A stretch of DNA of 64,000 nucleotides from Pseudopyrenochaeta lycopersici (GCA_003313425.1 NHZP01000049.1:124001-188000); one strand, 5' to 3'; shown: positions 49,101 through 60,410, counted from the first letter of the stretch. The notes: generated from the sequence alone by a model not told the origin. Program-made: numbers and translations.

Positions 49101-51707
49101 TCTTTTGTGTCCGGCGCCACTGTGGCCCTTGCTACAAATAACACAAAACAAGACATCACAGACTTAACCATGTTCATTCAGGAAGCTGGCGTTACCATGA
49201 TCTTCATGACGCCCACCCAATTTGCAATGATGATTGAAAATTGTCCAAAAGAGCTACGTGGATGTCGATCGCTTCGTGCCGTCTCCATGATTGGGGAACA
49301 TCTTCATCCGCGAATGGCAACCGCAATCTATGATCTCGGCATTCCTGAGTTGAGCGTTTTCAACGAGTATGGACCTTCAGAGACAACTTCACAGAACACT
49401 CTATACAAGGTGCCATATCCAAGTGAAGGCCAACGTACTATCGACATAGGTCAACCTCTGCCGAACAACAGCGTATATATTGTCAACTCGAAGCTCAAAC
49501 CCGTTCCAGTAGGTGTCACAGGAGAAATCTGCTTGGGTGGGCCGCAGATCAGCCTCGGATATCTTGGAAACTCAAATCCCGTCTTCTTGAGGAATCCTTT
49601 CGTCACCGGCATTTTCAAATCACGTCGATGGGATCGACTTTATCGCACTGGTGACCTGGCTAGATTCCGTGGAAATGGACTCATTGACCTAGAGGGCCGT
49701 AAATCTGGAGACAAACAGATCAAACTACGTGGCCATCGCATTGATCTGGAAGAGATCGAATCCGAGATCCATCGAGTGTCTTCCAGCGACAACAGCTTGC
49801 CTTTCAAGCAAGGAGTTGTCGTGATAGCTCGGACGTTGGAACATGCCGTCTCTAATAGCTTGACAGACGACCGTCAACTTGTTGCATTTATCGTAACACA
49901 GGCCAGACATAGTAGAGCTGAGTATCAGACCATGGCAAATTCATTGCATACAGAACTCCGTAAAACATTGAATGGTTACATGCTTCCAGCTTACTATCAG
50001 ATGATGGATGCTCTACCAACTACTCTGAGCGGCAAGATCAACAGAGTTGAGCTTAGCAAAATGAGGCTGGATCCGATATTTCATCTGGAAAATACAGACT
50101 CCGAAGAACTCAGTGAACACAAACAAGAAACCGCCATTAATATGCCAGATCACGATTCCTTTATTAAAACCATCAAGAGAATATTCGCAGCAGTTCTGAA
50201 GCTGCCCAGAAACAAGCGAATTGACGACATGGACAGCTTTTTCAATCTGGGTGGCCAAAGTGTCCTTGCCCTGCGATTGCAAAAAGCGCTGAACAAAGAA
50301 TTCGAGACGCTCATCAAGCTGGTGGAGATCTTCAAAAATCCAACACCAATCGGCCTCGCTACTGTGCTAATGCCAAAGTTGAACGCGTCTCTTACTACTT
50401 TCAATGTATCGCCGATTTCCATTCCTGAAGAGCTCGACTGGAGCAAGGAAACCCATCTTCCAAATGAAGCAAGATATTGGCCAGGAACTGTGTCAAAATC
50501 ACCGGCCTCCTTGTCAAAGGGGTCCCTACTGGTAGGTGCGGATGGATTTGTCGGATACTATATGCTCAAATACCTCCTCGTACTCCACCCAGATACCAGA
50601 GTGTATCTTTTGAGCCTTGAGGACCGATTCAATTTAGGGGATCTATTCTCTGCATTCATACAACACAATCTCTTTGATAAAGATTTGAGTCAAGCGGACC
50701 TGTTATCAAGAACAGAAATTGTCCAAGGCAACATGGAACAAGCCAGATATGGCCTCAGTGACGAAGAGTTCGACAAGCTTGGCCAAAATATACAATCAAT
50801 CTACCATACTGGTGGCTTTGTGTCGTTGCTGGCGACCTACTCCAATCTACAAGCACGCAACGTACAGAGCATATTCAGTATGATCGAGCTCGCATCACGC
50901 GGCCAAGCCAGCACGCCCACGTCTCTCCACTACATTTCGACTTGGAGCGTCATCCATCTTCAGACATGGAATACAACTGCGCTGGCCAGAGGCGCTATTT
51001 GGCTGGATGAGCAAAACGCGGAGTCTTTCCAACCACCGCGGACCAACGATCATGGGTATTTCAAAACCAGATGGGTCGCCGAGATGTTGATGGAAGAGGC
51101 TGCCCGTCGAGGTTTCCCAGCCACAATTTACCGCTGCCCGGCTCACACTGCACCAATCGATTCTCCCTCGGCAACGCCAAGTGACAACTTCACCATCAAT
51201 ATGTATCTGAACATGGTTGAGAGCGGTTTGGTTCTCCGCATGCCGGAGCGCACAGACAAACTCGAAAGTGATGTAGGCATGGTTCCGATCGACTATCTCA
51301 CCGACTCGATCGTGAGACTGGCCAAAACGAACGAGGCTCGTTCCACCACTGGAGAAGCGTTGCGTATGCACATCGTTAACCCCAACCCGCTTCCCTACTC
51401 AAAAGCCCCGGATGTCATTGCTAAGGTCCGTGATGATCATGTACCTGGTAGGCTGTTGGACTTGAATGAGTGGTTCGAAGCCATAACGGCGTCTAGCAGT
51501 GAGAAAGAACATCTCGGTTGGACTACCTACAAAGAATACCTCGATAACGGCCATCTCATGTGCAGTATTCATGACCCTAAGACAAGGCCCTTGCTCAAAG
51601 AGATTGATGCTGAGGGAGACTCAAGGCGCGTGAAATGTCCTCCAGTTGATGCAGAGTACTTCCACAGCATTCTGAAGCAGAAGAAGATGTTCCAAGGAGA
51701 ACGTTAA
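40186..51707 (+). CDS. Hybrid highly reducing PKS-NRPS synthetase
   Basis: Three exons (40186-40380, 40428-40572, 40627-51707) give 3806 aa. Order: KS (Cys183 in DTACSSS, His318, His356); AT (Ser634 in GHSSGE); DH (His960, Asp1141); a degenerate methyltransferase-like region (about 1200-1500) without the S-adenosylmethionine Gly motif; a degenerate enoyl-reductase-like region (about 1535-1770), where the NADPH loop reads [14 protein letters not shown] (GGLGGIG near 1875, FSS/NYSAAN near 2002-2018); ACP (Ser2190, GMDSL); C (HHIAVDG at 2400); A ([11 protein letters not shown] near 2884, YGPSET, YRTGDLA); T (Ser3325, LGGQS); reductase-like domain (GADGFVG near 3417). In that last domain the Y-x3-K triad is Tyr3591-x3-Arg3595, so Lys is replaced. 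A reading of the adenylation code is D-I-T-F-S-I-E-S-Q-K (tentative). The product should be a reduced polyketide joined to one amino acid, released by reduction or Dieckmann cyclisation. Confidence 0.93.
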
Positions 51708-53369
51708 ACACAGGGAAGACCAGTATGCACTCAGTATATATTTTTTAGATAGAAGACGTAGTATCCTCCAGTATATTATCATTCAATAACTGCGCTGGTT
51801 GACTAATAATTTTCTGTTCCATTCAAAATTTTGTCTCCAGTTGTTTGCAGCATGCCAGATATAAAAATACCTAGAAAGTACAACGGTTTGGATGCCGCAT
51901 GGCTATAAAGCATTTACACTCTGGTTATTTGGACCTAGCAATAGCTATGGTAGCTTGAGACTCTAGTGGAATCGAAAAAGAGTACGTGGTATTCATTATC
52001 TCAAACCTACCACTTCGTATTGAGACATATATCAAGCCATTTCCGAGTGAAGTCTTCGCCATCACATTGGACCACTTATTCCATCGTCCTATGCTCAACA
52101 AAATGTCCAGGGAAGGACCAAAGTCGGTTGCATATGCAATAATCGGAGCCATTCAAATGCGCTAGGGTGGAGGGTGCTTCTTTCTGATGCTGTGGAACGT
52201 CAGGAAATAGCTCGAGGACACTGTACTTTGAGCTCACACCTCAAATTCTAGCCCCCTTCAAGAGTCTTGTATTTTCTTGCTGTCATCTTAAGTGCGGCCA
52301 CGGCGTGGGTGACTCAATAGACCAAATTGATTATGTTTGTCATTACGAGCAATGGAATCCAGAACGCATCGAACTGTCAATCCAACCAGATACACGCGGA
52401 TCATACATGATGTCATCCCACCTCAACATGATTCCGTAGGCATAGAGAGAACTGGCAACGATTTATTGGTATGGCTTAGCTAAGTTAAACCAAGACGTCT
52501 TGAATTCATCCTGCTCGCGAATCCTTGCACCTCCTGCTGGGCTATGATCCTTCAACATGTCGAGTGTAGTAGATAATTCTGCAGCCAGAATGGAATTCAG
52601 ATAACCAACCCGATGCAGATGCTTCAACAGAAAATTGGCGCTCGGGGTTATGTGCTTTTGGAAATTTCCAATATTGCGTGCTGCGCGACGAGTTCGATCC
52701 CTCGGCATGGTCGAGCAGCTCCAAATCTGGTGCTTGATTTAGCACCAAGATTAGCCTTGCTTGTATTGCGATATGATTGCAAATATCGCTGATATTGATG
52801 ACTTGATGCGCCAAAATCAAACAGTTATAGTCGCGCTTCGAATTGATTCTCCGCTCATCACGAGTGTGGGAGTGCTTGTATATTTGGAGTGAATGCATGC
52901 AAACGCCATTTTCCAGCCTCCAGCCTTGAGTTACCCTTTATTCTCTCGGCTTACATGTTAGCTGCATTTGCAGGTCATGGTCTGGAGCGGCCTCGCGCTT
53001 CTGTACGGTTAGCGGTCGAGTGCCATCTGTCCGGCTATTGTGGAATCCTGGATCGCAATCTGTAAATCTGCATTGTCCACTCTATTTCCCGTAAGCGGCC
53101 GCCGTTTTCCCGAACACAGTACTTCAGGTACGCAGATAGCTGAGTGCCGCGCAAGCAAATACCAGAACTCTCATATGCGATACAACCGGTCATATAAAAA
53201 TCGTGGCAGCAACGCGGTTGAGGCTCGCACCCATTTCCAGGTACAAAGTGTGCCGAGCGCGCACGCAGCGTCTCTTCAACTACCCTAGACATCAGAATTT
53301 CTTTGCAAAAAATATACTGGACGGTGCGCTGCTACAGACCAGAGTGTTGCGAGGAGCACTTCGTCGGGA
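51708..53369. other. Spacer after the PKS-NRPS, with spherulin-4 promoter
   Basis: This is 1.66 kb without a recognised gene. The first 500 bp are AT-rich and would include the PKS-NRPS 3' end. A TATA-box-like TATAAAA lies at 53193-53199, about 170 bp before the spherulin-4 ATG. It is the probable right edge of the biosynthetic cluster. Confidence 0.45.
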
Positions 53370-54264
53370 ATGTCGATCCTCCTTCCTCTATACATCTACC
53401 CCAGCGCCGGCGCATGGGATCCACTATATGCAGCGTGAGTCCTTCCAATGAAATCAACATGCATCACCAATGACAATCGCCAGGGCCAAAGCGTACTGCG
53501 ATGTCGAGTTTACAGTGATCTTGAATCCCTGCTCGGGGCCTTGTCTAGGCTCGCTTCCTGACCAAGTTTACCTCGACGAGATTCCGAAATTACGAGCGTA
53601 CCCGAATATTCGCACTTTAGGATATGTTGCAACACACTATTCAGAGAAGGATATTGAAAATGTATTAGCAGAGATTGACATCTACGCGAAGTGGCCAAAG
53701 GTCACGAACAACACGAAAATGCGCGTTGATGGCATATTTTTTGATGAAACACCAAGTACATACGATGCGGAGGACTACGAATATTTGAAAAAGGCAACAC
53801 GAGCGGTGAGGAACGAAACAACATTCAGAGATCGATTCGTTGGTATGCAGACTATCGCCGAGAGCCGCCCAAAATTCACTGATAATCTTGCAGCACACAA
53901 TCCAGGTCTTATATCCCCAGCAATTCTAAATTCAAAGTCCGTATATCAAGACTCGTACCTCAACCTCACAGATATGACCGTGGTTTTTGAAGAGACGTTC
54001 AACAAATGGATTGACAAAGACATTTTCGACCCGCTTCAATCACATAGGATACGCCGCTCGAAACTCGCGATTATTCTTCACTCCTTGCCAAATCTAAGCC
54101 GACAATTCCTGGATTTTGTAATTGAACAGGTGGAGGAGTCTGCGGATTGGATCTTTTTAACTGACATCAAAGAGCATAACGAGTACTATCACAGCTTCAG
54201 TCCGATGTTCATGAACATAGTGCAGACTGTTAACGGCGGAGAGAGGAGAAGAAAGAAGAGGTGA
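53370..54264 (+). CDS. Spherulation-specific family 4 (spherulin-4-like) protein
   Basis: Two exons, 53370-53434 and 53484-54264, with a 49-nt intron, give 281 aa. The N-terminus (ILLPLYIYPSAGAWDPLY) and the segment EFTVILNPCSGP are hallmarks of PF12138. IRTLGYVATHYSEK, then VDGIFFDETPS, follow in the usual order and suggest a TIM-barrel, glycosidase-like fold. There is no signal peptide. First described from Physarum spherulation, the family is common in fungi, but no activity is settled; some relatives act on exopolysaccharides. The gene lies between the PKS-NRPS and the transporter/dioxygenase pair. No connection with either pathway is evident. The first exon was found from the family start and the frame fit. 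Confidence 0.82.
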
Positions 54265-54450
54265 GCGATATGGCTGTATTTTATCCTCTCTCTATACAAT
54301 CCGTCCAGGCATATGCTGCATCTCAAAAATCATCACTCAACAAAAAAAATCAAGATATTAACCCATAATGGTACTTCCGACAAGCGGTTTCGAAGACTAG
54401 ATACCATTTCCATGTCATGCTACAATGTCGTTACTGTCTCAGCGGTATGC

Positions 54451-56086
54451 TCAGCATCTTGTTCGCTCAATTTCAAGAGCAGCACACGCGGCGTCGATAA
54501 TCTCCAAATGACCTGTTTTGCCTCCCTTGACAACCTCCAGATCCGGAGCAGTCGAGTGTTTCACTCCATCGAAGACTTTGTCGACTTCCTCGAGCGTCAA
54601 TCCCCGCGTTTCCACCCAGACAAATACCACAAACACTACAAACAGAATGTCAACGCTGGCGTTGATAATGTACACTTTCCAACTGATTGCTTCCATACCA
54701 AATGGAATGACCAAGGCAACGAAGATACCGCACAGCTTAGTAATTAAGGTGTAAACACCCATTCCCACGGCACGGATGTCAAACGACAAGACTTCCGGTG
54801 GGTAGAGCACCGTAAGTGGCGTTATACCCCAAGCATAAGTCGCATTGTATATGAAAATCATCGCAATCGTGCCGTAAATACCACTTTTATTGCCAGAAGT
54901 TCCGTACTTAGCTGTCAGTCCTGCTAGGATGTAAAGCGAGATGAGACCGCCAGTCAATGAACCGGCGCACAGTGCCTTTCGACCAACTTTGTCTGCAAAA
55001 TATGATCCAGCAAGGGCAACGACTAGCGTGAAGGATGTGAGAATAACGTTGATCTGGAGCTGCGTCGTTGGGTCGGTGATACCAGCACTACTGAGCATAT
55101 CCCCGAAATAGAATGTGACGATATTTGTTCCCGGCAAGGCATGACAAACATTGGCAAAGTCGCTGTGATGAGCATGCGCTTGCGGTTGGACGGGTGGAAG
55201 ATGGCTTTCCAAACAGATGCTTCGCGCTCTTTCTCGAAGCGGATTGTGTCTTCGATTTCCTTCAACTGCACCTGCACTGCTAGGTCGCCGATGTCGCCAT
55301 TTGCAAGTGAAATTGCTAGGACCTCCAGTGCTTCTTCCTTTCGTCCTTTGGCAATTAACCAACGAGGTGATTCCGGGATGAACAACAGAATAATGAAACA
55401 CCATATCGATGGTGCTGCTTGGAGGAGCGAGGGGATGCGCCACGCCCATGTTGTTGTTAGGGTTTGTGTCTGCATGTGGTTAGGATCGCCCGTTGTAAGG
55501 TCAGAAGCACGCGCGTACACCATAACAAACCCCACTAGCCAGCAAAGTGCCCACACCCCAGCATGCATAATAAAGCCCCATTGCGAATCCTCTCCATTGG
55601 ACTGGTACAGTCTACGCAATTGAGAAAAAGCTGTCAGTATGAGTGTCACGTTTAATTTGTGCAGGGAATATTTACCTCTGCAAGTAGCGTCGGCGTGCTC
55701 GTTTGCGCCAATCCCATGCCAAAACCAACTACCAATCTTCCAGCGATAAACATGCCAGCATTTTGAGCAGCGCCTTGAATCACGCCTCCAATCAGAGTAA
55801 TCAATGCAGACCAGAATATAGCCTCCCGACGACCGCGCCAGTCTGTCCACGGGCCGGATATGAAGCAAACAACAGCGCCGCCGACATAGGAGATGGCGGT
55901 ATTAAGCGATTTTGTAGTTGTAGTGAGGCGAAAGTACGATATGTAGGATGGCATCACATTGAATGAGCCCATTAGAGAAGAATCGTAGCCTACAAGGACG
56001 GAGTCGATCGCGGAGAGCATAATTAGACATGCAACGAAGATTTTAGAATTGTGCGGGACGAGCCGCGAGACTTTACGCTGCGTCAT
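54451..56086 (-). pseudogene. Sugar-porter-family MFS transporter with a one-base frameshift
   Basis: Exons 56086-55676, 55611-55519 and 55469-54451 rebuild a sugar-porter protein of about 507 residues. The 64- and 49-nt introns give clean joins (TPTLLAE/TVPVQWRGFA and GVCYG/TQTLTTTWAWRIPSLL). Helix 1 has VGYDSSLMGS; loop 2-3 has GPWTDWRGRREA; the PESPRWL motif follows helix 6. In exon 3 the frame is lost between LPMFVM and PGTNIVTFYFG, within about 55127-55143. One missing base accounts for it: exon 3 is 1019 nt, one short of a codon multiple, and family spacing of the helix-7 motif is restored by one added residue. No GT..AG intron can explain it without removing conserved sequence. It is either a recent inactivation or a sequencing error. 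It is divergent from the dioxygenase gene, so it could be an hxnP/hxnZ-type carrier; that link is weak. Confidence 0.68.
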
Positions 56087-56721
56087 GGCTTGGATATATT
56101 GGTTGGCTCTTGTATTTCAAGTAAAATGATCAACAGAGTACGAGTGGAGGTTTCGTTCTGATCCCACAGATGGTAATCACTGGCGATGCGCGGCGGTTTA
56201 ACATCGTCGGCTGTTCCAGGGATCTTCACCACTTCCCCACCAACCCAAGATGCAAATCTACAAGGTTCACTATCAAGGTTAGAATTCGGCAACGCTGAGT
56301 GGTACTTTTGGTTATCTTCCATGCTAGCTCGAGGATCATATCAGCGGAAGTCGAATTCCTATCATATGCCCGCAGAAGTGGATTTCTTTTATAGCACCGA
56401 GCTCATGGTGGGGTTGTTCAGTTGCGAGAGTGAGATCCATTCGACAACTGCAAGTATGCCGAAATCTGCTGGGATGTTGGCCCTTGCGAAGATGGGATCA
56501 CACCCCTCATTTTTCTGGGATGAGTGCTCACGCGATCTTGCCGGGCGAGGTTGTTTTAGTTGCTTACATCATCATGTTATGGGTTTTTTCACCCCGCTTT
56601 AAAGCCGTCGGAATGACTAGGGCTGCCCAAGTGTGCCCAACCTCATACACAAGCGGACCTGCATATTCACCAGGGCGCACCATTGCCGATCCAACGCTAC
56701 TACCTAAACCGAATTGTAACC
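56087..56721. promoter_or_regulatory. Shared divergent promoter, MFS transporter / 2OG dioxygenase
   Basis: This 635-bp space lies between two divergent starts, suggesting joint control. No strong TATA box or HGATAR pair was noted. Short frames inside it have no motifs. Confidence 0.4.
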
Positions 56722-57700
56722 ATGACTGAGGCTGCGGATATAGCTGTTGTTTCATTTGACAAATTCATCAATGGTGGCGAGGCGGACAAACATGCGGTCG
56801 CGAAGCAATTGTATGATGCTTTCTCGACAATAGGGTGGGTATACTTGAAGGATCATGGCATTCCACAAGACAGAGTGGATGAGATAATCGCAATGGTATG
56901 TCATAGCAGGTTTGTGAATTAATCATAACAATGATTAGGCAAAAACATTTTTCGCTCTTCCTTTGCAGAAGAAGCGCACATGGCGTCTGCAAGACGCGGA
57001 ACTTAACCAGGGCTATACCGGAGATGGTGATGAAGCGAATGGTGGCGTCGATCACAAAGAATGCTATGAACACCGACGCTTCAGAAACCCATCATGCCCA
57101 AGTGACACAGAGCTTCCAGGTTTCCGCAAGACCCTGGATGAGTTCTACGCGCAATGCTATGCCCTTGGTCTCAACGTGTTGAAGTGCCTCGCCATGGCCA
57201 TGGAGCTTGGTGAGAACTTCTTTGACGATATCACAAAGAATGCTGACCCGCAACTTCGTCTGATTCACTACCCATCTATCGAGAAGAAGATTGTTGAACA
57301 ACAAGGTCACGCGCGGATCATTCCACATACCGACTTTGGGCTTTGCACCCTTCTCTTTCAAGATTCCGTCGGTGGCCTTGAAGTTGATCCATTCCATACT
57401 GGCGACTTTAAGGCCGCGCTACCCATTCCTGGCACGATTCTCATCAACATCGCCGACCTACTACAACGGCTTACGAACGACCGCTGCCGAAGTACAGTGC
57501 ATAGAGTTGTGAGCCCGAAGGTCTCAGGCGACATTCTACCAGCAAGATACTCGATTCCTTTCTTCATCCACCCGGATCCGGATGTGCTCATCGATCCTGT
57601 GACTAGAGAAGGTGAAGTGAAGAAATACGAGCCAGTCAATGCGGGAGAATGGCGAACTTGGAATACAAGAAAGAATTATAGTTTACCTGCTGCTACGTAG
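56722..57700 (+). CDS. hxnY: 2-oxoglutarate/Fe(II)-dependent dioxygenase (HxnY-like)
   Basis: Two exons, 56722-56895 and 56939-57700, with a 43-nt intron, give 311 aa. The N-terminal DIOX_N part has the pattern LYDAFSTIGWVYLKDHGI. The C-terminal jelly-roll domain has iron ligands His188 and Asp190 (IPHTDFG) and His246 (TVHRVVSP). The Arg of ARYSIPFF would bind the 2-oxoglutarate carboxylate. Overall the protein resembles isopenicillin-N-synthase-like and thymine-dioxygenase-like fungal oxygenases. A. nidulans hxnY encodes an enzyme of this class, placed next to transporter genes in its cluster, as here. The alternative is a tailoring oxygenase of the PKS-NRPS cluster 5 kb to the left. I favour HxnY because seven other hxn-type genes lie in this window, but the family alone is too broad to decide. 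Confidence 0.72.
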
Positions 57701-58649
57701 ACCTGGGTATATTCAAGATACAGTATTATCAAGCTCAGATTTGCAATTGATGAAATATCTCTACAAAGATTAGGGATGCACTTTACGATATTTTTGAGAC
57801 ATGTCCGTGTGGAGAGTCGCCAGAGGTTGCGAAGGTCTTGCTATATATCCAGTCAATTGCATGCGTATGCTTTTGGTTCTGTGAACACAGCTATGTTTGT
57901 TGCACACAAGGCATCAAAGTTGTTCAGGATTACGCTGTAAGACAACTATACTATGGCTTCAAGTCTTGACCTTAGGCTGGCACGCTCTAGATAGATATAG
58001 GAACGACACGCTGTGGCCGTCATGTTTTGTCACTACTCCTCATTTTATTATTGTTAGGTATTGTCGGATAATGTTAGTACCATGCGTTTGCTTCAACTGC
58101 GGTCCACCGGTCACATATCTAGTGTAAACTTTCCAACGCGACCCTTGGTAAGGCAGTAGGAGCCACACATGTATTTACCGTCATTGGAAAAAAAATTACA
58201 GTTGGCGATGTGGGGTTTCACCGCCGATGTTGTTCGTACCCCTCGACAATATAAATCATCCAGTAATTTAACAACGAATCATCGCCATGGTTATGTTCGT
58301 GCTTCAGTATCGTCAGATTTTTCTTTAGATATTAGAGTTCATTGCAAGTCTCGAGATATTACTGTCTATGAAGCAGTTGCAATAGATAAAAATGGCAGAC
58401 CTACAAGTGAAAAGGAATCACATGCAGATGTTAACCGGAGGGCGCGAAACGTCAGCTGTTCTACATTTGTCATCCCGCACCAAACGGATAACAAAGAGCT
58501 CGCAACTATAAAGACTCTGTACTGCCCCACTTAAGGAAAATAAAATTCTAGATATCTTTGCAGATATTTCAATACCTTAAAAACCAACGGCGAAGCTCTG
58601 CGGCGTACTCAAATATACCTGAACAATATCAAGGTTCCTGCCAATCAAG
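57701..58649. other. Spacer with one doubtful open frame
   Basis: This is 949 bp. An open frame at 58169-58534 (+), 121 codons, sits in AT-rich DNA. It has no domain I recognise and no neighbouring exon. It is probably non-coding or a gene remnant. The last 30 bp before 58650 form the oxidoreductase leader. Confidence 0.4.
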
Positions 58650-59846
58650 ATGAAGGCACTAATACTCGACGCCGAAGCCCGCACCGCGAAACTTCACAAT
58701 GTCGCACAACCGGATTTAGGTGCCAATGAGTTGCTAATTCAAGTCTCGTCTATATCACTGAACCCCATCGATCCGTTGTATGTTCAGCACCCTTTAGCAA
58801 GCTCCGGTCGAACGATTGGCAGTGACTTTGCCGGCCTTGTTGCCAAAATTGGATCCTCAGTACCAAAGCTTGCCAAATATCAGGAAGGAGACCGAGTTGC
58901 TGGATTCCTTCAGGGCGCATGCAGCGTAAATGAGCGACCTGGTGCCTTTGCCGAATTTCTCGCGGTCCCTTGGGACCTGGTCTGGAAGATACCGAATAGC
59001 GTCTCGTTTGATGAGGCTGCGGGCGTGAGTCTGGTTGCGCTTACTGCTGCGCAAGGGATCTGGTATCGGCTCGGATTGAAAGCACCGTTCTCATACGACC
59101 AGGACGCGGTACTGAAGGAGCATCCTGAATGGAAACAAAGTAATACAGAAACTGAACCGAATTCTGGGGTTGTCAATTTCTTCATCTATGGCGCGTCCAC
59201 TTCCGTTGGTCTCTACGCGGCGCAGATGGCACGGCTGAGTGCGAGAGCAAGCGGGAAAACGATCCGGCTGTTTGGTGCAGCAAGCAAAGCTCGGTGGCAG
59301 ATGTTGAAAGAAGAGCCATACAGCTACGACCACTTAGTTGATTATCGCGATAATGATTGGCCAGAGCAGATAAAACTGCTCATTGGTGACACTGGAGTAC
59401 AGTACGCTTACGATTGCATCTCAGAAGGTGACACAGTTCAGCGTATCTCTTCAGTGCTCGCAGGCAACGGGCGAAGTGCCATTGTAAGGTCCCGTGAAGG
59501 CAGGGCCTGGACAGCTGTGGACCTTCCTGTGGAGCCGATCTATGGCGCGGTGTGGGAAGGTCTTGGAGAAGAGATCCAATATCAGGGTTTTACAGTAAAG
59601 AAATCGCCAATCGCCCGCGATTTCGCAGTTGCATTCTACAAGTATCTCAGCGAAGCAGTGGATTCTGAGATAAAACCAACTCCGATTCGGCTGATGCCTG
59701 GTGGGCTGGAGAAGGTTGTGGAGGATGGCTTCCAGCTGCTTGGCGCGGGCGGAATGGGGGAGAGAACAGCCAAGCGGGCAGAGGATTGGATGCGGCCCAT
59801 TAGTGCTGAGAAACTCGTGTACAGAATCTCAGAAGCGCCGCAGTAG
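58650..59846 (+). CDS. Zinc-free MDR-family oxidoreductase (ToxD/trans-enoyl-reductase-like)
   Basis: An intronless gene of 398 aa. The N-terminal GroES-like fold (about 10-130) includes NPIDPLYVQHP and GSDFAGLVAKIGSSV. A Rossmann domain has the NADP motif FIYGASTSVGLYAAQMA (about 178-194). The catalytic and structural zinc Cys clusters of alcohol dehydrogenases are absent. This places it with the quinone-reductase/enoyl-reductase-like MDR group, which includes ToxD-like proteins and the trans-acting enoyl reductases that partner fungal PKS-NRPS enzymes whose own ER is dead. The PKS-NRPS here has such a dead ER, but lies 7 kb away with four genes between. A trans-ER role is thus possible, not shown. 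Family call is firm; the substrate is unknown. Confidence 0.8.
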   Translation: MKALILDAEARTAKLHNVAQPDLGANELLIQVSSISLNPIDPLYVQHPLASSGRTIGSDFAGLVAKIGSSVPKLAKYQEGDRVAGFLQGACSVNERPGAFAEFLAVPWDLVWKIPNSVSFDEAAGVSLVALTAAQGIWYRLGLKAPFSYDQDAVLKEHPEWKQSNTETEPNSGVVNFFIYGASTSVGLYAAQMARLSARASGKTIRLFGAASKARWQMLKEEPYSYDHLVDYRDNDWPEQIKLLIGDTGVQYAYDCISEGDTVQRISSVLAGNGRSAIVRSREGRAWTAVDLPVEPIYGAVWEGLGEEIQYQGFTVKKSPIARDFAVAFYKYLSEAVDSEIKPTPIRLMPGGLEKVVEDGFQLLGAGGMGERTAKRAEDWMRPISAEKLVYRISEAPQ

Positions 59847-60410
59847 AAAAAATACAGATAGGTCCCAATTCACAAACAGGCTAGAAGACTTCATTAGCCA
59901 CAAACAGTCTACTTCGTACACTTTTGGTTGAGCAAGCGAGGCTGGAGCAATCTCGTATCACTGATGACACATGCTAGTAGATGTATTGCAGCCATCGGAA
60001 TTACTGAGTGTGTATGTAGAGGTTATGATAGTCTTACCCAACCTTGTCATACACTACGTCTATCATAATCAGGTCGAAGCATCGGTATCCAATGATCAAC
60101 CGGTGGAGAAAGGGCAATACAGCGGCCACGCGGTCGAGCTTGCGGGGTGGACCCTACCAGCCTACAATATTTGCATCGTTTTGCCTGCTAGAAGCCAGGC
60201 TCTACCTGTCAGATCCTGCACGACGTGTAATTCGATTCACGCCTCTACGCTTTTCGGACTGAATCTGCACATCCCTGCATAGGCAGCTACAGGCCCCGCT
60301 GACGTCATCTTCGGGCAGCTACGATCTCTTAACATTCCAGTCACTCGCACAAATCCTTATACGCTTTATTACCGCTAGAACTTAACCTCACCTCGCTTAT
60401 CTCTCCAGCC
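59847..60410. other. Intergenic spacer
   Basis: This is 564 bp between two same-strand genes. It would hold the oxidoreductase 3' end and the LanC-like promoter. A TGACGTCA palindrome, the binding site of CREB/ATF-type bZIP factors, is visible at 60300-60307, about 105 bp before the ATG. No gene is seen. Confidence 0.45.

Noticed and set aside
54451..55468. Extra intron to explain the frame change in the transporter
   Set aside because: Any GT..AG pair that restores frame would delete conserved helix-7 sequence. Exon length being one base short of a codon multiple points to a single-base loss.
58169..58534. 121-codon open frame as a gene
   Set aside because: The DNA is AT-rich, with no domain, no splice partner and no promoter signal. 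It is probably a chance frame or a remnant.
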